A stretch of 53,373 nucleotides of DNA from Clostridium sp. chh4-2 (GCF_002899675.1 NZ_PKUU01000032.1:1-53373); one strand, 5' to 3'; positions 40,706 through 49,518 are shown, numbered from the stretch's first letter. A program made the numbers and translations. Notes: generated by a model not told the origin, from the letters alone.

Positions 40706-41223
40706 AAATCTTTATTTAGCTGGCTGAGGTACGCCGGAAAGAAGGGGAAACCTGGGCGGGCGGCGGAACTAGAGAAAGACAGGGGATTCGGGTTACGACC
40801 CTAAGTGATACTAGGCCGGCAAGAGCGGAAAAAGGCAGCGCGGCGCCATTCGCGGTGAACTCTTTATGACTTCATCGCTCAAGGGCGCCTCAAATACTGA
40901 TTCGGAATGAGGCTGCTGAAAAAGTCCCAGATTTTGTAAATTCAAAAATGTCATCCCATTTTATACACAATAATTTGATATGAAGTGGTGAAAACATAAT
41001 TAAAAACCCCGGATTTTTGACATAAAATGGGGAATGAATTTTAAGCAAAACACTTTTTCAGCAGCCTCTTCGGAATTCAGTATTTGTCTGCCTTTTTCCG
41101 CTCTTGCCGCCCAAGTATCACTAAGGGTCTGCACACAATCCCCTGTCTTTCTCTAGTTCCGCCGCCCGCCCAGGTTTCCCCTTCTTTCCGGCTGGTGCTT
41201 GGCTAGCTGAGTAAGAAAGATTT
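40706..41223. repeat. Branched palindromic element A, copy 2 (interrupted)
   Basis: The ends are AAATCTTT (40706-40713) and AAAGATTT (41216-41223). The arms match copy 1 (363-717) in inverted orientation, including GCCGGAAAGAAGGGG, the CCTGGGCGGGCGGCGGAACT block, CCCTAAG and the GGAAAAAGGCAG block. Removing the 160-bp MITE and one 8-bp duplication leaves 350 bp, against 355 bp in copy 1. Arm bases differ between the copies, yet within each copy the two arms agree (for example ACTAATAAGGAAT in copy 1, ACTAGAGAAAGAC in copy 2). This points to selection for, or conversion toward, pairing. Confidence 0.85.
40909..41068. mobile_element. 160-bp MITE with 17-bp terminal inverted repeats
   Basis: The termini are GAGGCTGCTGAAAAAGT and its exact complement ACTTTTTCAGCAGCCTC. 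The flanks carry a direct 8-bp duplication TTCGGAAT (40901-40908 and 41069-41076). The empty site can be read in element A copy 1, where the same position has a single TTCGGTAT. There is no coding capacity, so it needs a transposase in trans; subterminal CCCATTTTAT-type repeats are present. The transposase family is not assignable from the ends alone; 8-bp duplications occur in several IS families. Confidence 0.9.
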
Positions 41224-41246
41224 TGCGGAATAGTAAGTAAGTTTTT

Positions 41247-41292
41247 ACATAAAGGGTGAAGGCATTTTCAGAAAAGCCTTCACCCTTTATGT
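41247..41292. repeat. Single family C palindromic repeat
   Basis: Perfect 17-bp arms (41247-41263 and 41276-41292, ACATAAAGGGTGAAGGC) around a 12-base loop. It sits between element A copy 2 and the promoter of the phosphoribosyltransferase gene. Confidence 0.85.
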
Positions 41293-41298
41293 TAATTT

Positions 41299-41307
41299 TG
41301 GTATAAT
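41299..41307 (+). promoter_or_regulatory. Extended -10 promoter of the phosphoribosyltransferase gene
   Basis: TGGTATAAT is an extended -10 (TGn-TATAAT), about 54 bp ahead of the start codon and directly after the family C hairpin. No good -35 is visible. Confidence 0.55.
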
Positions 41308-41360
41308 AAAAGAAAAGCAGTTTCTTTGGCATAAAAGAAAACTGCGGACAGGGGGTATTT

Positions 41361-41999
41361 ATGGACAGCAGAACTTACAAGATCATGTCAACAGCCAATA
41401 ACGTGCCTTTAAAGGTTACGCCGGGCCATTTCGCTACCAATCATTCCCATATTAATTATTATCTTGATATGACTACATTGAAGGCGAGGCAGAGTGAAGC
41501 GCAGCAGGCTGCGAAGGCGCTGGTGGGGATGTATGTGTATGATACGGTGGTGGACACGATTGTATGTCTGGACGGGACTCAGATTATCGGAGCCTATTTG
41601 GCGGAAGAATTAACTCAGGCCGGTTTTATGTCCAGAAATGCACATCAGACCATTTATATTGTTACACCGGAGTATAACAGCAACAGCCAGATGATTTTCA
41701 GGGAGAATATACAGCCGATGATTACCGGAAAGAACATCATTTTATTGATGGCGTCGGTGACAACGGGAAAGACGATCAGTAAGGGAATCGAATGTATTCA
41801 GTACTATGGAGGCGCTCTTCAGGGGGTATCGGCGATTTTCAGCGCGTTGGATGAGATCGAGGGATTACATATTAATGCAATATTCGGGAAACGTGATCTT
41901 CCGGATTATGAAGCATACGATTTCAGGGAATGCCCATACTGTAAAAAGGGGATAAAGCTGGATGCGCTGGTCAATAGTTTTGGTTATTCGAAACTGTAG
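41361..41999 (+). CDS. Phosphoribosyltransferase family protein (orotate PRTase-like)
   Basis: 212 residues. VCLDGTQIIGAYLAEEL and the PRPP-loop-like IILLMASVTTGKTISKGIE place it among type I phosphoribosyltransferases. Related Lachnospiraceae proteins are often labelled orotate phosphoribosyltransferase. The classic PRPP loop DDVxTTG is replaced by MASVTTG, lacking its acidic pair, so catalytic activity is uncertain. A CPYCKKG pair sits near the C-terminus. No pyrimidine genes are adjacent. Single-gene unit with its own promoter and terminator. Confidence 0.75.
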   Translation: MDSRTYKIMSTANNVPLKVTPGHFATNHSHINYYLDMTTLKARQSEAQQAAKALVGMYVYDTVVDTIVCLDGTQIIGAYLAEELTQAGFMSRNAHQTIYIVTPEYNSNSQMIFRENIQPMITGKNIILLMASVTTGKTISKGIECIQYYGGALQGVSAIFSALDEIEGLHINAIFGKRDLPDYEAYDFRECPYCKKGIKLDALVNSFGYSKL

Positions 42000-42022
42000 G
42001 TAAAACTGATAAAAAACAGCAG

Positions 42023-42082
42023 AAGCTGCCCTCTTTTGTATTACGGACGAGAAGCCGGATATACAAAAGAGCGCGGCTTTTT
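42023..42082 (+). terminator. Rho-independent terminator after the phosphoribosyltransferase gene
   Basis: AAGCTGCCCTCTTTTGTAT pairs with ATACAAAAGAGCGCGGCTT (11 bp perfect, then a small bulge), followed by a T-run. Confidence 0.85.
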
Positions 42083-42168
42083 GCGTTTGCCGGGGCGTTT
42101 GGGCAGCTGGTAAATTCAGGATAATGGGAAAAATAAGAAAATTGACAGTGTCGAAGGGAAATACAAAG

Positions 42169-42177
42169 TGATATAAT
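42169..42177 (+). promoter_or_regulatory. Extended -10 promoter of the binding-protein/YesMN operon
   Basis: TGATATAAT, an extended -10, lies about 34 bp ahead of the TTG start. TTGACA at 42142-42147 is too far upstream (24 bp) to be its -35. Confidence 0.5.
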
Positions 42178-42210
42178 CATGGTATTATCAGATGACAGGA
42201 GGGCGATGCT

Positions 42211-43452
42211 TTGGCAGAGACATACGGACATTTTAAGGCGGGAAGGCTGCTGGCGGCGGGAATCCTGGTTTTTCTTCTGTGTATAACCGGATGCGCGAAG
42301 GAGAGTGTGCCAAAGGAGCCGGAAAAAACCGAAGTGGTGCTGTGGTATTATTGGGATATCGGGAAAATACAGAGAGAGCTGGCCAATCTGATCGATGAAT
42401 TTAATGAATCCCAGGACCGGATTATAGTGAGGGCCCAGTATATACCGGATGAATCGTTTAAAAAGAGACTTGCTCTCAGCGCGGCGGATGATAAAATGCC
42501 GGATCTGGCGTTGATGGATTCTTCGGATTTTAAATATATGCATGGAATGAAGGCATTTGTGGATTTGACAGATGAGATTCCTCAGCTTCAGGAATATTTT
42601 CCCCAGGCGGTTGAACCGTGTACGGTTGAAGACAGAATTTATGGGATGCCGTTTGGTGTGAACTGTCTGGCCCTCTATTACAATAAAAATATGATGGAAG
42701 AAGCAGGATGTTTGCCGCCGGAGAACTGGGAGGAGTTTTATGATGCGGCGGTGAAGATGACGAAAGAAGGCGTGGACGGATTTGCCATGTCGGCGCTTCA
42801 AAGCGAGGAGGCTATGTTCAGTTTTCTGCCGCTTTTGTGGTCCATGGGAGCGGATGTGGATACGCTTAATTCACCGGAAGGAAGGCAGGCGTTTCAGCTG
42901 CTTGTAAACCTTAGGGACAGCGGCATTTTAAGAAAGCAGTGCATCAGCCTTACGCTCAGCGATTTGATGAAGCAGTTTGAGGCAGGCAATATCGCTATGA
43001 TGTTCAATACTTCAATGGCGATCGGGCCGATAAGAGAGCATAGACCGGATCTGGAATTTGGAGTGGTTTCCGTGCCTTCCGGCGAGGAGGAAGTTACGGT
43101 TTCAGGCGGTGAGATATTTGGAGTTACTTCCGGTGATCATGAGAAAGAAGCCATAGAATTTTTAAAGTTTCTTGCAGATAAGGACAGAATGGCCGGATAT
43201 ATGGATAATTTCGGACTTTTGGCTCCGATTGAGGAGGTGCAGAGCCGGCAGTATCCAACGGATGAGATGCAGAGGAAATTTATCGATTACTATAAATCGG
43301 CCAGATCCAGAGAATTTACAAAAATGTGGCCGAAGATTTCATTGGTTGTCACGGATACATTGAGCCAGGTGATTATCGGAGAGGGTACTCTGGATGATAT
43401 TTTAGAAGAAGCTGCTTTTAATATCTCGGAAATCAGGAAGGAGAACCAATGA
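42211..43452 (+). CDS. Extracellular solute-binding lipoprotein
   Basis: 413 residues. The lipobox ITGC gives a lipidated Cys28. The mature part is a family 1 (sugar) ABC solute-binding protein, seen in WYYWDIGKIQRELANLIDEF and YGMPFGVNCLALYYNKNMM and overall length. TTG start with AGGAGGG seven bases upstream. No permease or ATPase gene is nearby. Its stop overlaps the sensor kinase start, so it probably serves as a ligand-presenting partner of that sensor rather than, or as well as, a transport component. Confidence 0.92.
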   Translation: MAETYGHFKAGRLLAAGILVFLLCITGCAKESVPKEPEKTEVVLWYYWDIGKIQRELANLIDEFNESQDRIIVRAQYIPDESFKKRLALSAADDKMPDLALMDSSDFKYMHGMKAFVDLTDEIPQLQEYFPQAVEPCTVEDRIYGMPFGVNCLALYYNKNMMEEAGCLPPENWEEFYDAAVKMTKEGVDGFAMSALQSEEAMFSFLPLLWSMGADVDTLNSPEGRQAFQLLVNLRDSGILRKQCISLTLSDLMKQFEAGNIAMMFNTSMAIGPIREHRPDLEFGVVSVPSGEEEVTVSGGEIFGVTSGDHEKEAIEFLKFLADKDRMAGYMDNFGLLAPIEEVQSRQYPTDEMQRKFIDYYKSARSREFTKMWPKISLVVTDTLSQVIIGEGTLDDILEEAAFNISEIRKENQ

Positions 43453-45134
43453 AAAAAGCGAAGAGCCTGAGAGGAATGCTGATTCCGGCCATCTTTTTTT
43501 CATCTGTATTTACCATCGGCCTTTTTGCCCTGATTTCCCAGTACAGGCTTTGGAGCAGTATCAAGGGCAGCATGGAACGGGAAGTTCAAAACAGCATGGA
43601 AAAGTCCGATCAGTGTCTGGATTTGGTTTTGGATAAGTATGAGACACTTCTTTATGAACTGTGTACCGACGATCAGATTATTGAAATCGTGGAAAATATC
43701 AATATAAATGAAGACGATCTGGATGTAAACGGCAGTATGCTCCGCAGGAGGCTGAGCCATATCTGCAACAGCAATGTAAGCGTGGAGGGGATTGTTGTGG
43801 ACACGATCAATCAGAAACGCTTCTTTTATGATTCCCTCTCATCCTCGTCGTCAAAGAGCAGCTGGACTACCCAGATTCCGGTTCCAATCGTGGAAAAAGG
43901 TGTGGCTTACAGATGGAAACGGGAACCTGTTCTTTTAGGCGACGAAGAGATTTATATGTTCCAGATAGCCAGAAGGCTGGTGGACTACAGGGATATTCAT
44001 AAACCGATCGGAACGGTTGTGATAAGCATCAATGAGAACGAGTTAAGGGACGCGGTGGATTTTGGCGGTAAAAACCAGGTGTTTCTGTTAGATGGGGATT
44101 CCATTGTCAGCGCTCCTGAAAAAATACTGATCGGAGAGGAGAAAGAACTGGTATTTCAGCCCGGAATGCAGATGGTTTCCAAGATGAATGAAAGATCCGG
44201 CTGGGAGATCGTCAGCCTTTATGAGCTCAGCGAATACAGGAAAGCCATATGGGGACAGGCGGGTTACTATCTGCTGATCGCGGTGGGGATTATCGGGATC
44301 ATGGTAATTCTGGTGGATTATATCACAAGGCCGATTCTGAAATCTGTGGATACGGTGGTGGAGGCCATGAACACGGCTGAAAGCGGAGATTTTTCGGTTA
44401 GAATTCCCATACAGGAAACGATGTCAATTGAAGTGCAGAGAATTGCCTCCCGTTTTAATGAGATGGTGGGACAGCTGGATGAGCTTTTAAAACAGATCAA
44501 ACAGGCGGTATTGGAGCAGAAGAATGCGGAGCTGTCCGCGTTGGAAGCCCAGATCGATCCTCATTTTTTATATAATACCCTGGACACGATCAACTGGAAA
44601 GCCATTGAAAACGAACAGTATGAGATCAGCGAGATGGTGGGCGCGCTGGCCGATATTCTCAGGTATGCGGTGAGAAATGCAGGGGCCAGAACTACGATCC
44701 GCCAGGAAATCAGCTGGCTGGAACAGTATATTCTCCTACAAAGCGCCAGGCTGGGAAGAGAGCTGGATCTTCAGATCGACATTACCGATGAGGCATGGAA
44801 CTGCCGGATTCATAAGCTTTTGATGCAGCCATTTGTGGAAAATGCGATCAAACATGGATTGTACAAAAAAGAAGGGGACTGCGTCCTCAAAATATCAATG
44901 AGCGTGGAAGATCATCAGCTTCACATCATCATTGAAGACAATGGAAAGGGAATCAGCGAAGGTCTTCTCGGACAGCTGAACGATAAGAACGCCGTTATGG
45001 GAGAACATCTGGGCATCGTCAATGTGCGCAGAAGGCTGCGGCTTTATTATTCGGGCAAGGCATCGCTTCATTTTGAAAGCTGTCAGGGAAGCTATACCAG
45101 GGTTCATCTTTTCATACCCGCAGAGGAGGTGTAA
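43449..45134 (+). CDS. Sensor histidine kinase, YesM/LytS family
   Basis: 561 residues. Transmembrane segments at about 11-30 and 275-295 flank a ~245-residue extracellular sensor region, then a HAMP domain. The His_kinase block QIDPHFLYNTLDTINW has its phosphorylated His372. The ATPase domain shows PFVENAIKHGLYKK and IEDNGKGI. The ATGA overlap with the binding-protein gene and the 5-bp gap to the response regulator indicate one operon. Such kinases typically sense carbohydrates with their binding proteins. Confidence 0.95.
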   Translation: MKKAKSLRGMLIPAIFFSSVFTIGLFALISQYRLWSSIKGSMEREVQNSMEKSDQCLDLVLDKYETLLYELCTDDQIIEIVENININEDDLDVNGSMLRRRLSHICNSNVSVEGIVVDTINQKRFFYDSLSSSSSKSSWTTQIPVPIVEKGVAYRWKREPVLLGDEEIYMFQIARRLVDYRDIHKPIGTVVISINENELRDAVDFGGKNQVFLLDGDSIVSAPEKILIGEEKELVFQPGMQMVSKMNERSGWEIVSLYELSEYRKAIWGQAGYYLLIAVGIIGIMVILVDYITRPILKSVDTVVEAMNTAESGDFSVRIPIQETMSIEVQRIASRFNEMVGQLDELLKQIKQAVLEQKNAELSALEAQIDPHFLYNTLDTINWKAIENEQYEISEMVGALADILRYAVRNAGARTTIRQEISWLEQYILLQSARLGRELDLQIDITDEAWNCRIHKLLMQPFVENAIKHGLYKKEGDCVLKISMSVEDHQLHIIIEDNGKGISEGLLGQLNDKNAVMGEHLGIVNVRRRLRLYYSGKASLHFESCQGSYTRVHLFIPAEEV

Positions 45135-45139
45135 GCGAT

Positions 45140-46675
45140 ATGAATATCGTGGTGGTAGAGGATGCAAAGCCGATTCGGGAAGGATTAGCCAACATTCTTC
45201 ATAGAATTGACAGCACATACCAGGTGGCCGGAAAAGCCGCCGACGGAGTGGAAGGGCTGAAGCTGATAAAGGAGATAAAGCCGGACTTAGTGATTATGGA
45301 TATTCAGATGCCGGATATGGACGGTCTCACCATGCTCGAAAAGGTGAGGGAAGAGAAGATTGACTGCAAGGTGATCGTTCTCACCGCCTATTCCGATTTT
45401 AATTATGCGAAGAAGGCCATAGAGTTGGGGATTGAGAATTATCTGCTGAAACCTATCAAGATTGCGGAACTGAAAAAGGCGCTTCATCAGGTGGAAGAAT
45501 CTCTGGATAAGGAGCGGTTTCAGGAACAGATCTATTCTTTGGAGTATGTATTTAAGAGCAGTCTGACAGGGGCTTTGGCGGAGGATGATATACTGGAAGA
45601 GATACTCAAGGATAAATACGGTTTTAATGCCGCCGATCCTGTGGAAATGCTTCTTGTGTGGCTGGACGGGATATATGAAGAGTCCTGCCAGGCGGCTGTG
45701 CATTTGTTGGAAAATGTGGGAAGCAATACGCAGAAATTCGACAGTGTGGTGATGACGCTAGAGGACAAGAAGGCTGTGGCTGTGATCATCTATAAGAAAA
45801 GGACGGATGACGGGCTGGAAAATTATTTCCGGCAGTCGGTTTTTCCTATGCTGGTCTCCAATCTGGGCAGCAGGATCGTTGGCGTTTGGGGAGAATGTGA
45901 AGGTCTGGGCGGTCTGCGGGATCTGTTAAAAGAGATGATGGAGGAGTTGGAATGGAATCTGCTTCTTCCTGCCGGAACTCTGATCAGCCGGAATTTGATC
46001 GATGGGCTGTCTCCTGTGCCGTTTAAATTTCCCATGGATCTGGAAAATAAGATACGCCGTGCGGCGGCCAACAGGGATATGGAGGAGTACAAACAATGTC
46101 TGGCGGTTTTAAACAGCGCCTGCACCAGAGAGGTATATGAGCCGAAAGATATTAAAGATGGATTTATCCGCTTTTTCATGACATTGGCCCATGCGGCAAA
46201 GGAGTACGGCGGACAGGGAGAGGGCGGTTTTTCACAAAAGCTGCTCATGCGCCTGTCGGCTTCGAATACCTGGAAGGAAATCGCAGATACTTTAACTGAA
46301 TTTTTTGAACTGAATTTTTTAACGGATCAGGAAAAGAGCGGTGAAGCGGATGAGGTAAGCCCTTTGGTGCAAAAAGCCCGGCTTCTGATCCAGGAATATT
46401 ACAGCCAGGGGATCACCTTGGAGGAAACGGCCAGAAAGCTGCACGTTTCAGATGAATATCTCAGCACCCAGTTTAAAAAAGAGACGGGAAAGTCATTTAC
46501 GGAAACGATCCGCGCCTACCGGATTGAAAAAATTAAAAAGCTGCTGCTGGAATCCGATTTAAAACTGGCTCAGATTGCGGCCATGACCGGATATTCCGAT
46601 CCTAAATACATGAGCAAGGTGTTCCGGGATGAGGTGGGAGTTCTGCCCGCAGAATATCGAAAAAGGGAAATTTAA
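45140..46675 (+). CDS. AraC-type response regulator, YesN family
   Basis: 511 residues. The receiver domain contains Asp54 in LVIMDIQMPD, TAYSDF and LLKPI. A ~250-residue linker follows, then two AraC helix-turn-helix units (ITLEETARKLHVSDEYLSTQ and LKLAQIAAMTGYSDPKYMSK). It partners the kinase at 43449. Likely targets are the adjacent HPr-like and GH3 genes. A pair of ATCCTAA direct repeats exactly 20 bp apart sits at the GH3 promoter. Confidence 0.95.
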   Translation: MNIVVVEDAKPIREGLANILHRIDSTYQVAGKAADGVEGLKLIKEIKPDLVIMDIQMPDMDGLTMLEKVREEKIDCKVIVLTAYSDFNYAKKAIELGIENYLLKPIKIAELKKALHQVEESLDKERFQEQIYSLEYVFKSSLTGALAEDDILEEILKDKYGFNAADPVEMLLVWLDGIYEESCQAAVHLLENVGSNTQKFDSVVMTLEDKKAVAVIIYKKRTDDGLENYFRQSVFPMLVSNLGSRIVGVWGECEGLGGLRDLLKEMMEELEWNLLLPAGTLISRNLIDGLSPVPFKFPMDLENKIRRAAANRDMEEYKQCLAVLNSACTREVYEPKDIKDGFIRFFMTLAHAAKEYGGQGEGGFSQKLLMRLSASNTWKEIADTLTEFFELNFLTDQEKSGEADEVSPLVQKARLLIQEYYSQGITLEETARKLHVSDEYLSTQFKKETGKSFTETIRAYRIEKIKKLLLESDLKLAQIAAMTGYSDPKYMSKVFRDEVGVLPAEYRKREI

Positions 46676-46690
46676 CTCGAATTTGCTTAG

Positions 46691-46717
46691 AAATTTACTC
46701 CTTTTTAAAAAATTTAC
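46691..46717 (+). promoter_or_regulatory. Direct repeats upstream of the HPr-like gene
   Basis: AAATTTACTCC (46691) and AAATTTACCCT (46710) repeat with a 19-bp step, followed by matching T-rich stretches. They lie about 75-100 bp ahead of the HPr-like start and may be a regulator site; the match is by eye. Confidence 0.35.
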
Positions 46718-46790
46718 CCTGTTTTTATTGTTTCGAATCGATTATTATGGGTAACATAATAAAGAAGAGAAAAGAAAGAGGAGATGCAAT

Positions 46791-47021
46791 ATGAAACAGA
46801 TGAAAGTAAGCTTCAAAGATCCAAAAGAAGTTCTGGAATTTGTGAACTGCGTGACCAAATATCCGTTCGATATGGATATGAAAAGAGGCCATATCCTCAT
46901 TGATGCAAAGTCAATTTTAGGTGTTATCGGTCTTGGTATGGGAAATATTTCAGAATTGATTGTATATAATGAAGAATGCGGTACTCTGGAAAAAGACATT
47001 GAAAAATATTTGGTTGCATAG
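46791..47021 (+). CDS. HPr-like protein lacking the phosphorylatable histidine
   Basis: 76 residues with the HPr fold pattern. The block HILIDAKSILGVIGLGMG corresponds to the Ser46 region of HPr (DAKSIMGV). The active-site region that should read GxHARPA is instead EFVNCVTKYPFDMD, with no His15 equivalent. It therefore cannot carry PTS phosphoryl transfer but retains the serine of the HPr kinase site, like Crh of Bacillus. GAGGAG ribosome site. It lies between YesN and the GH3 gene with its own terminator. Confidence 0.8.
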   Translation: MKQMKVSFKDPKEVLEFVNCVTKYPFDMDMKRGHILIDAKSILGVIGLGMGNISELIVYNEECGTLEKDIEKYLVA

Positions 47022-47039
47022 ATAAAAGAATTGGATATG

Positions 47040-47081
47040 AGAGGTTTCATTATGGCGCAGGCTGTGGTGAAGCCTCTTTTT
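47040..47081 (+). terminator. Rho-independent terminator after the HPr-like gene
   Basis: AGAGGTTTCA pairs with TGAAGCCTCT (one G-U) and is followed by a T-run. Confidence 0.8.
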
Positions 47082-47167
47082 ATTATATGGGTAGGTTCGG
47101 TCTGAGAAAAAAGGCGCTAATGTTAACTTAGGGGTATGCGGTTTTTAACGCATCAAATTATGAAATA

Positions 47168-47220
47168 ATCCTAAATAATAGAATAAAATCCTAACTATAA
47201 AAAATCTCTTATGGTAAAAT
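47168..47220 (+). promoter_or_regulatory. GH3 promoter with two ATCCTAA direct repeats 20 bp apart
   Basis: ATCCTAA occurs at 47168-47174 and 47188-47194 in the extended form ATCCTAAxTA, spaced exactly 20 bp. TGGTAAAAT (47212-47220) is an extended -10. The second repeat falls where the -35 would be, as in activator-dependent promoters bound by AraC-type dimers. The adjacent YesN regulator is the natural candidate. Confidence 0.5.
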
Positions 47221-47269
47221 AAAACCATAAAATATGCTGGCCGGCAAAGGATAGAAGGATGGGAAAACG

Positions 47270-49510
47270 ATGGAAAAAGCAACCTCACGCATACGCTATT
47301 ACAACAATGAAAATGGTCCTGTAATCGGGGTGACCGTAAAGCCCGTGATCGAACAGGACGGTCTGTATTTCAAAGATTTAAACGGAGACGGCAAACTGGC
47401 AGTCTATAAGGATTGGAGAAAAACGCCTGAAGAAAGGGCAAAAGCTCTGGCAGAGGAATTATCCCCGAAAGAGAAATTCGGACTTCTCTTTCTGAATACC
47501 TGGAAGATGGGCCTGTTTCAGGAGGACAAGGAAAAAGTGGACGCGACCGGTCTTTTGAATGAAGAGATTATTGAAAAAGACGAGTCCATATTTAACGTGG
47601 AAAAATCATATGGAACTACATACACGGTGAAAGAGATGGGAATCCGCCATCTGATTTTCCGCCAGAATCCAAAACCGGAAGAACTGGCAGACTGGATTAA
47701 CCAGTTAAACCTGTTGGCCGAAGAAGGAGAACACGCGGTTCCCATGCTGATCACATCCAATTCCCGCAATGAAAATGGGGAGATGGTTTTCGGAATGAAC
47801 GACGCGGCGGGCGTATTTGCCACATGGCCGGGCACTATGGGTATCGGCGCGGCTGTGAAGGGGAACGGCCCGGAACTGATTGAAGACTTTGCAGAATGCA
47901 TCCGCAGAGAATGGGACGCAGTGGGCATGAAAAAGGGCTATATGTACATGGCTGATGTGGTCACTGATCCCAGATGGCAGAGAAGTTACGGTACGTTTGG
48001 AGAAGATCCCCAATTGGTTTCTCAAATTATGGATCGCCTGATTCCGGGCATCCAGGGAAGCGGGGAAGGGGTAACCACGGACGGAGTAGCCGTGACAGTC
48101 AAACATTTCCCGGGAGGAGGAGCCAGGGAAAATGGTTTCGATCCTCATTATGAGCAGGGACAGTGGAATGTGTACCAAACGGAAAACAGCCTTCAAAAAT
48201 ACCATATTCCCGCATTCCAAACTGCGGTGGACCGTCATGCGTCTTCGATCATGCCCTATTATGCGAAACCTGCGGCACAAAAGAGCCAAAAACAGTATGA
48301 TATGCTGGGCAATGAGATAGAGATGAAACCACTTGGCTTTGCATTTAACCGGTTCTTTACGGAAACTCTTTTAAGAGAACAGATGGGATTTAAAGGATAC
48401 ATAAACAGCGATTCCGGCATCACCAATAAGATGGCATGGGGCGTGGAAGAACTGGATGTGCCGTCCAGAATCGCTCTCGCAGTCAATTCGGGCGTGGATA
48501 TGATCAGCGGTTCTTTAGACGTATTTTCGGCACAAGAAGCTTACGAAAGATGGAAAAACGGATATTATACAACCCAGGGACATCCGGTTCCTGCGGGGTA
48601 TACGGCCGAGCAGCTGACTTTATCGGAAGAAGCATTAAACAGGGCAGCAGCCCGCACATTAAAAGAACAGTTCGAACTGGGGCTGTTTGAAAACCCTTAC
48701 CGCGATCCCGAAACGGCCGCAGAAGTGATTGCCACAGAAAAACACTGGAAGGACGCTTACCGGGTGCATCAGCAGTCTGTAGTCCTTTTAAAGAATAAAG
48801 ACGGGGTACTTCCCCTTAATTCTGAGAAGCTGTCCGGCAAAAAGGTATATGTGGAATGCTTTAAAAAGGACGGAGAAGCTGCGGTTCAGGAGACGGAAAA
48901 GCTGAGAGAATCCATTGCCGGTAAACATGGCCTTGTGCTGACCGATTCTTACGAGGATGCCGGCTATGCATTTTTATTAATAAACCCCAGTTCAGGCGAG
49001 TATTTCAATGCGACAAAGGGATATCTGGAGCTGGATATCTGTGATAAAAAACAAGTGGCTGATGTGGACGGCAATGGCTGTCCGGCGGAAACTTTCCACG
49101 AAGAAACTACCCTGTCCGGTGTGGACAGGATCAAAAAAATTTATGAAACTGTGCATGAAAACGGCGGCGCAGTTATCTCCAATATCAATTTCACTCTGGC
49201 CTGGATGGTGGGCAATGTGGAGCCATATGCAGACGCTCTGTTAGCCGGATTCGATACGTATACGGATGCGGTTCTGGATGTGGTGACCGGTACATATAAC
49301 CCAACCGGAAAGATGCCCATCACGCTGCCGAAAGAAGATTCCGTGATCGCAGTGGATAAAAGCGGAGTATGCATTTCACCAAACGATGTGCCGGGATACG
49401 ATAAAGACCGCTATATGCCCGATGATATGAAAGATGAAAATGGAAAAGCCTATGCTTACCGGGATGAACTTGGCAATTATTACGAACTTGGTTTTGGCTT
49501 GAATTTCTAA
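47270..49510 (+). CDS. Beta-glucosidase-like glycoside hydrolase, GH3
   Basis: 746 residues with N-terminal barrel and C-terminal alpha/beta sandwich. Barrel blocks TDPRWQRSYGTFGEDP and VTVKHFPGGGARENG are typical. The nucleophile is Asp381 in GYINSDSGI, and QQSVVLLKNKDGVLPL starts the second domain. There is no signal peptide, so it acts inside the cell on an imported glycoside. It stands immediately downstream of the YesMN operon and its promoter carries candidate YesN repeats. A fragment similar to the ends of element A follows the stop. Confidence 0.92.
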   Translation: MEKATSRIRYYNNENGPVIGVTVKPVIEQDGLYFKDLNGDGKLAVYKDWRKTPEERAKALAEELSPKEKFGLLFLNTWKMGLFQEDKEKVDATGLLNEEIIEKDESIFNVEKSYGTTYTVKEMGIRHLIFRQNPKPEELADWINQLNLLAEEGEHAVPMLITSNSRNENGEMVFGMNDAAGVFATWPGTMGIGAAVKGNGPELIEDFAECIRREWDAVGMKKGYMYMADVVTDPRWQRSYGTFGEDPQLVSQIMDRLIPGIQGSGEGVTTDGVAVTVKHFPGGGARENGFDPHYEQGQWNVYQTENSLQKYHIPAFQTAVDRHASSIMPYYAKPAAQKSQKQYDMLGNEIEMKPLGFAFNRFFTETLLREQMGFKGYINSDSGITNKMAWGVEELDVPSRIALAVNSGVDMISGSLDVFSAQEAYERWKNGYYTTQGHPVPAGYTAEQLTLSEEALNRAAARTLKEQFELGLFENPYRDPETAAEVIATEKHWKDAYRVHQQSVVLLKNKDGVLPLNSEKLSGKKVYVECFKKDGEAAVQETEKLRESIAGKHGLVLTDSYEDAGYAFLLINPSSGEYFNATKGYLELDICDKKQVADVDGNGCPAETFHEETTLSGVDRIKKIYETVHENGGAVISNINFTLAWMVGNVEPYADALLAGFDTYTDAVLDVVTGTYNPTGKMPITLPKEDSVIAVDKSGVCISPNDVPGYDKDRYMPDDMKDENGKAYAYRDELGNYYELGFGLNF

Positions 49511-49518
49511 GCTCAAAA

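Noticed and set aside
42028..42801. Long minus-strand ORF opposite the solute-binding protein
   Set aside because: Antisense shadow; no ribosome site, histidine/arginine-rich composition and no recognisable domain, while the plus frame is a clear family member.
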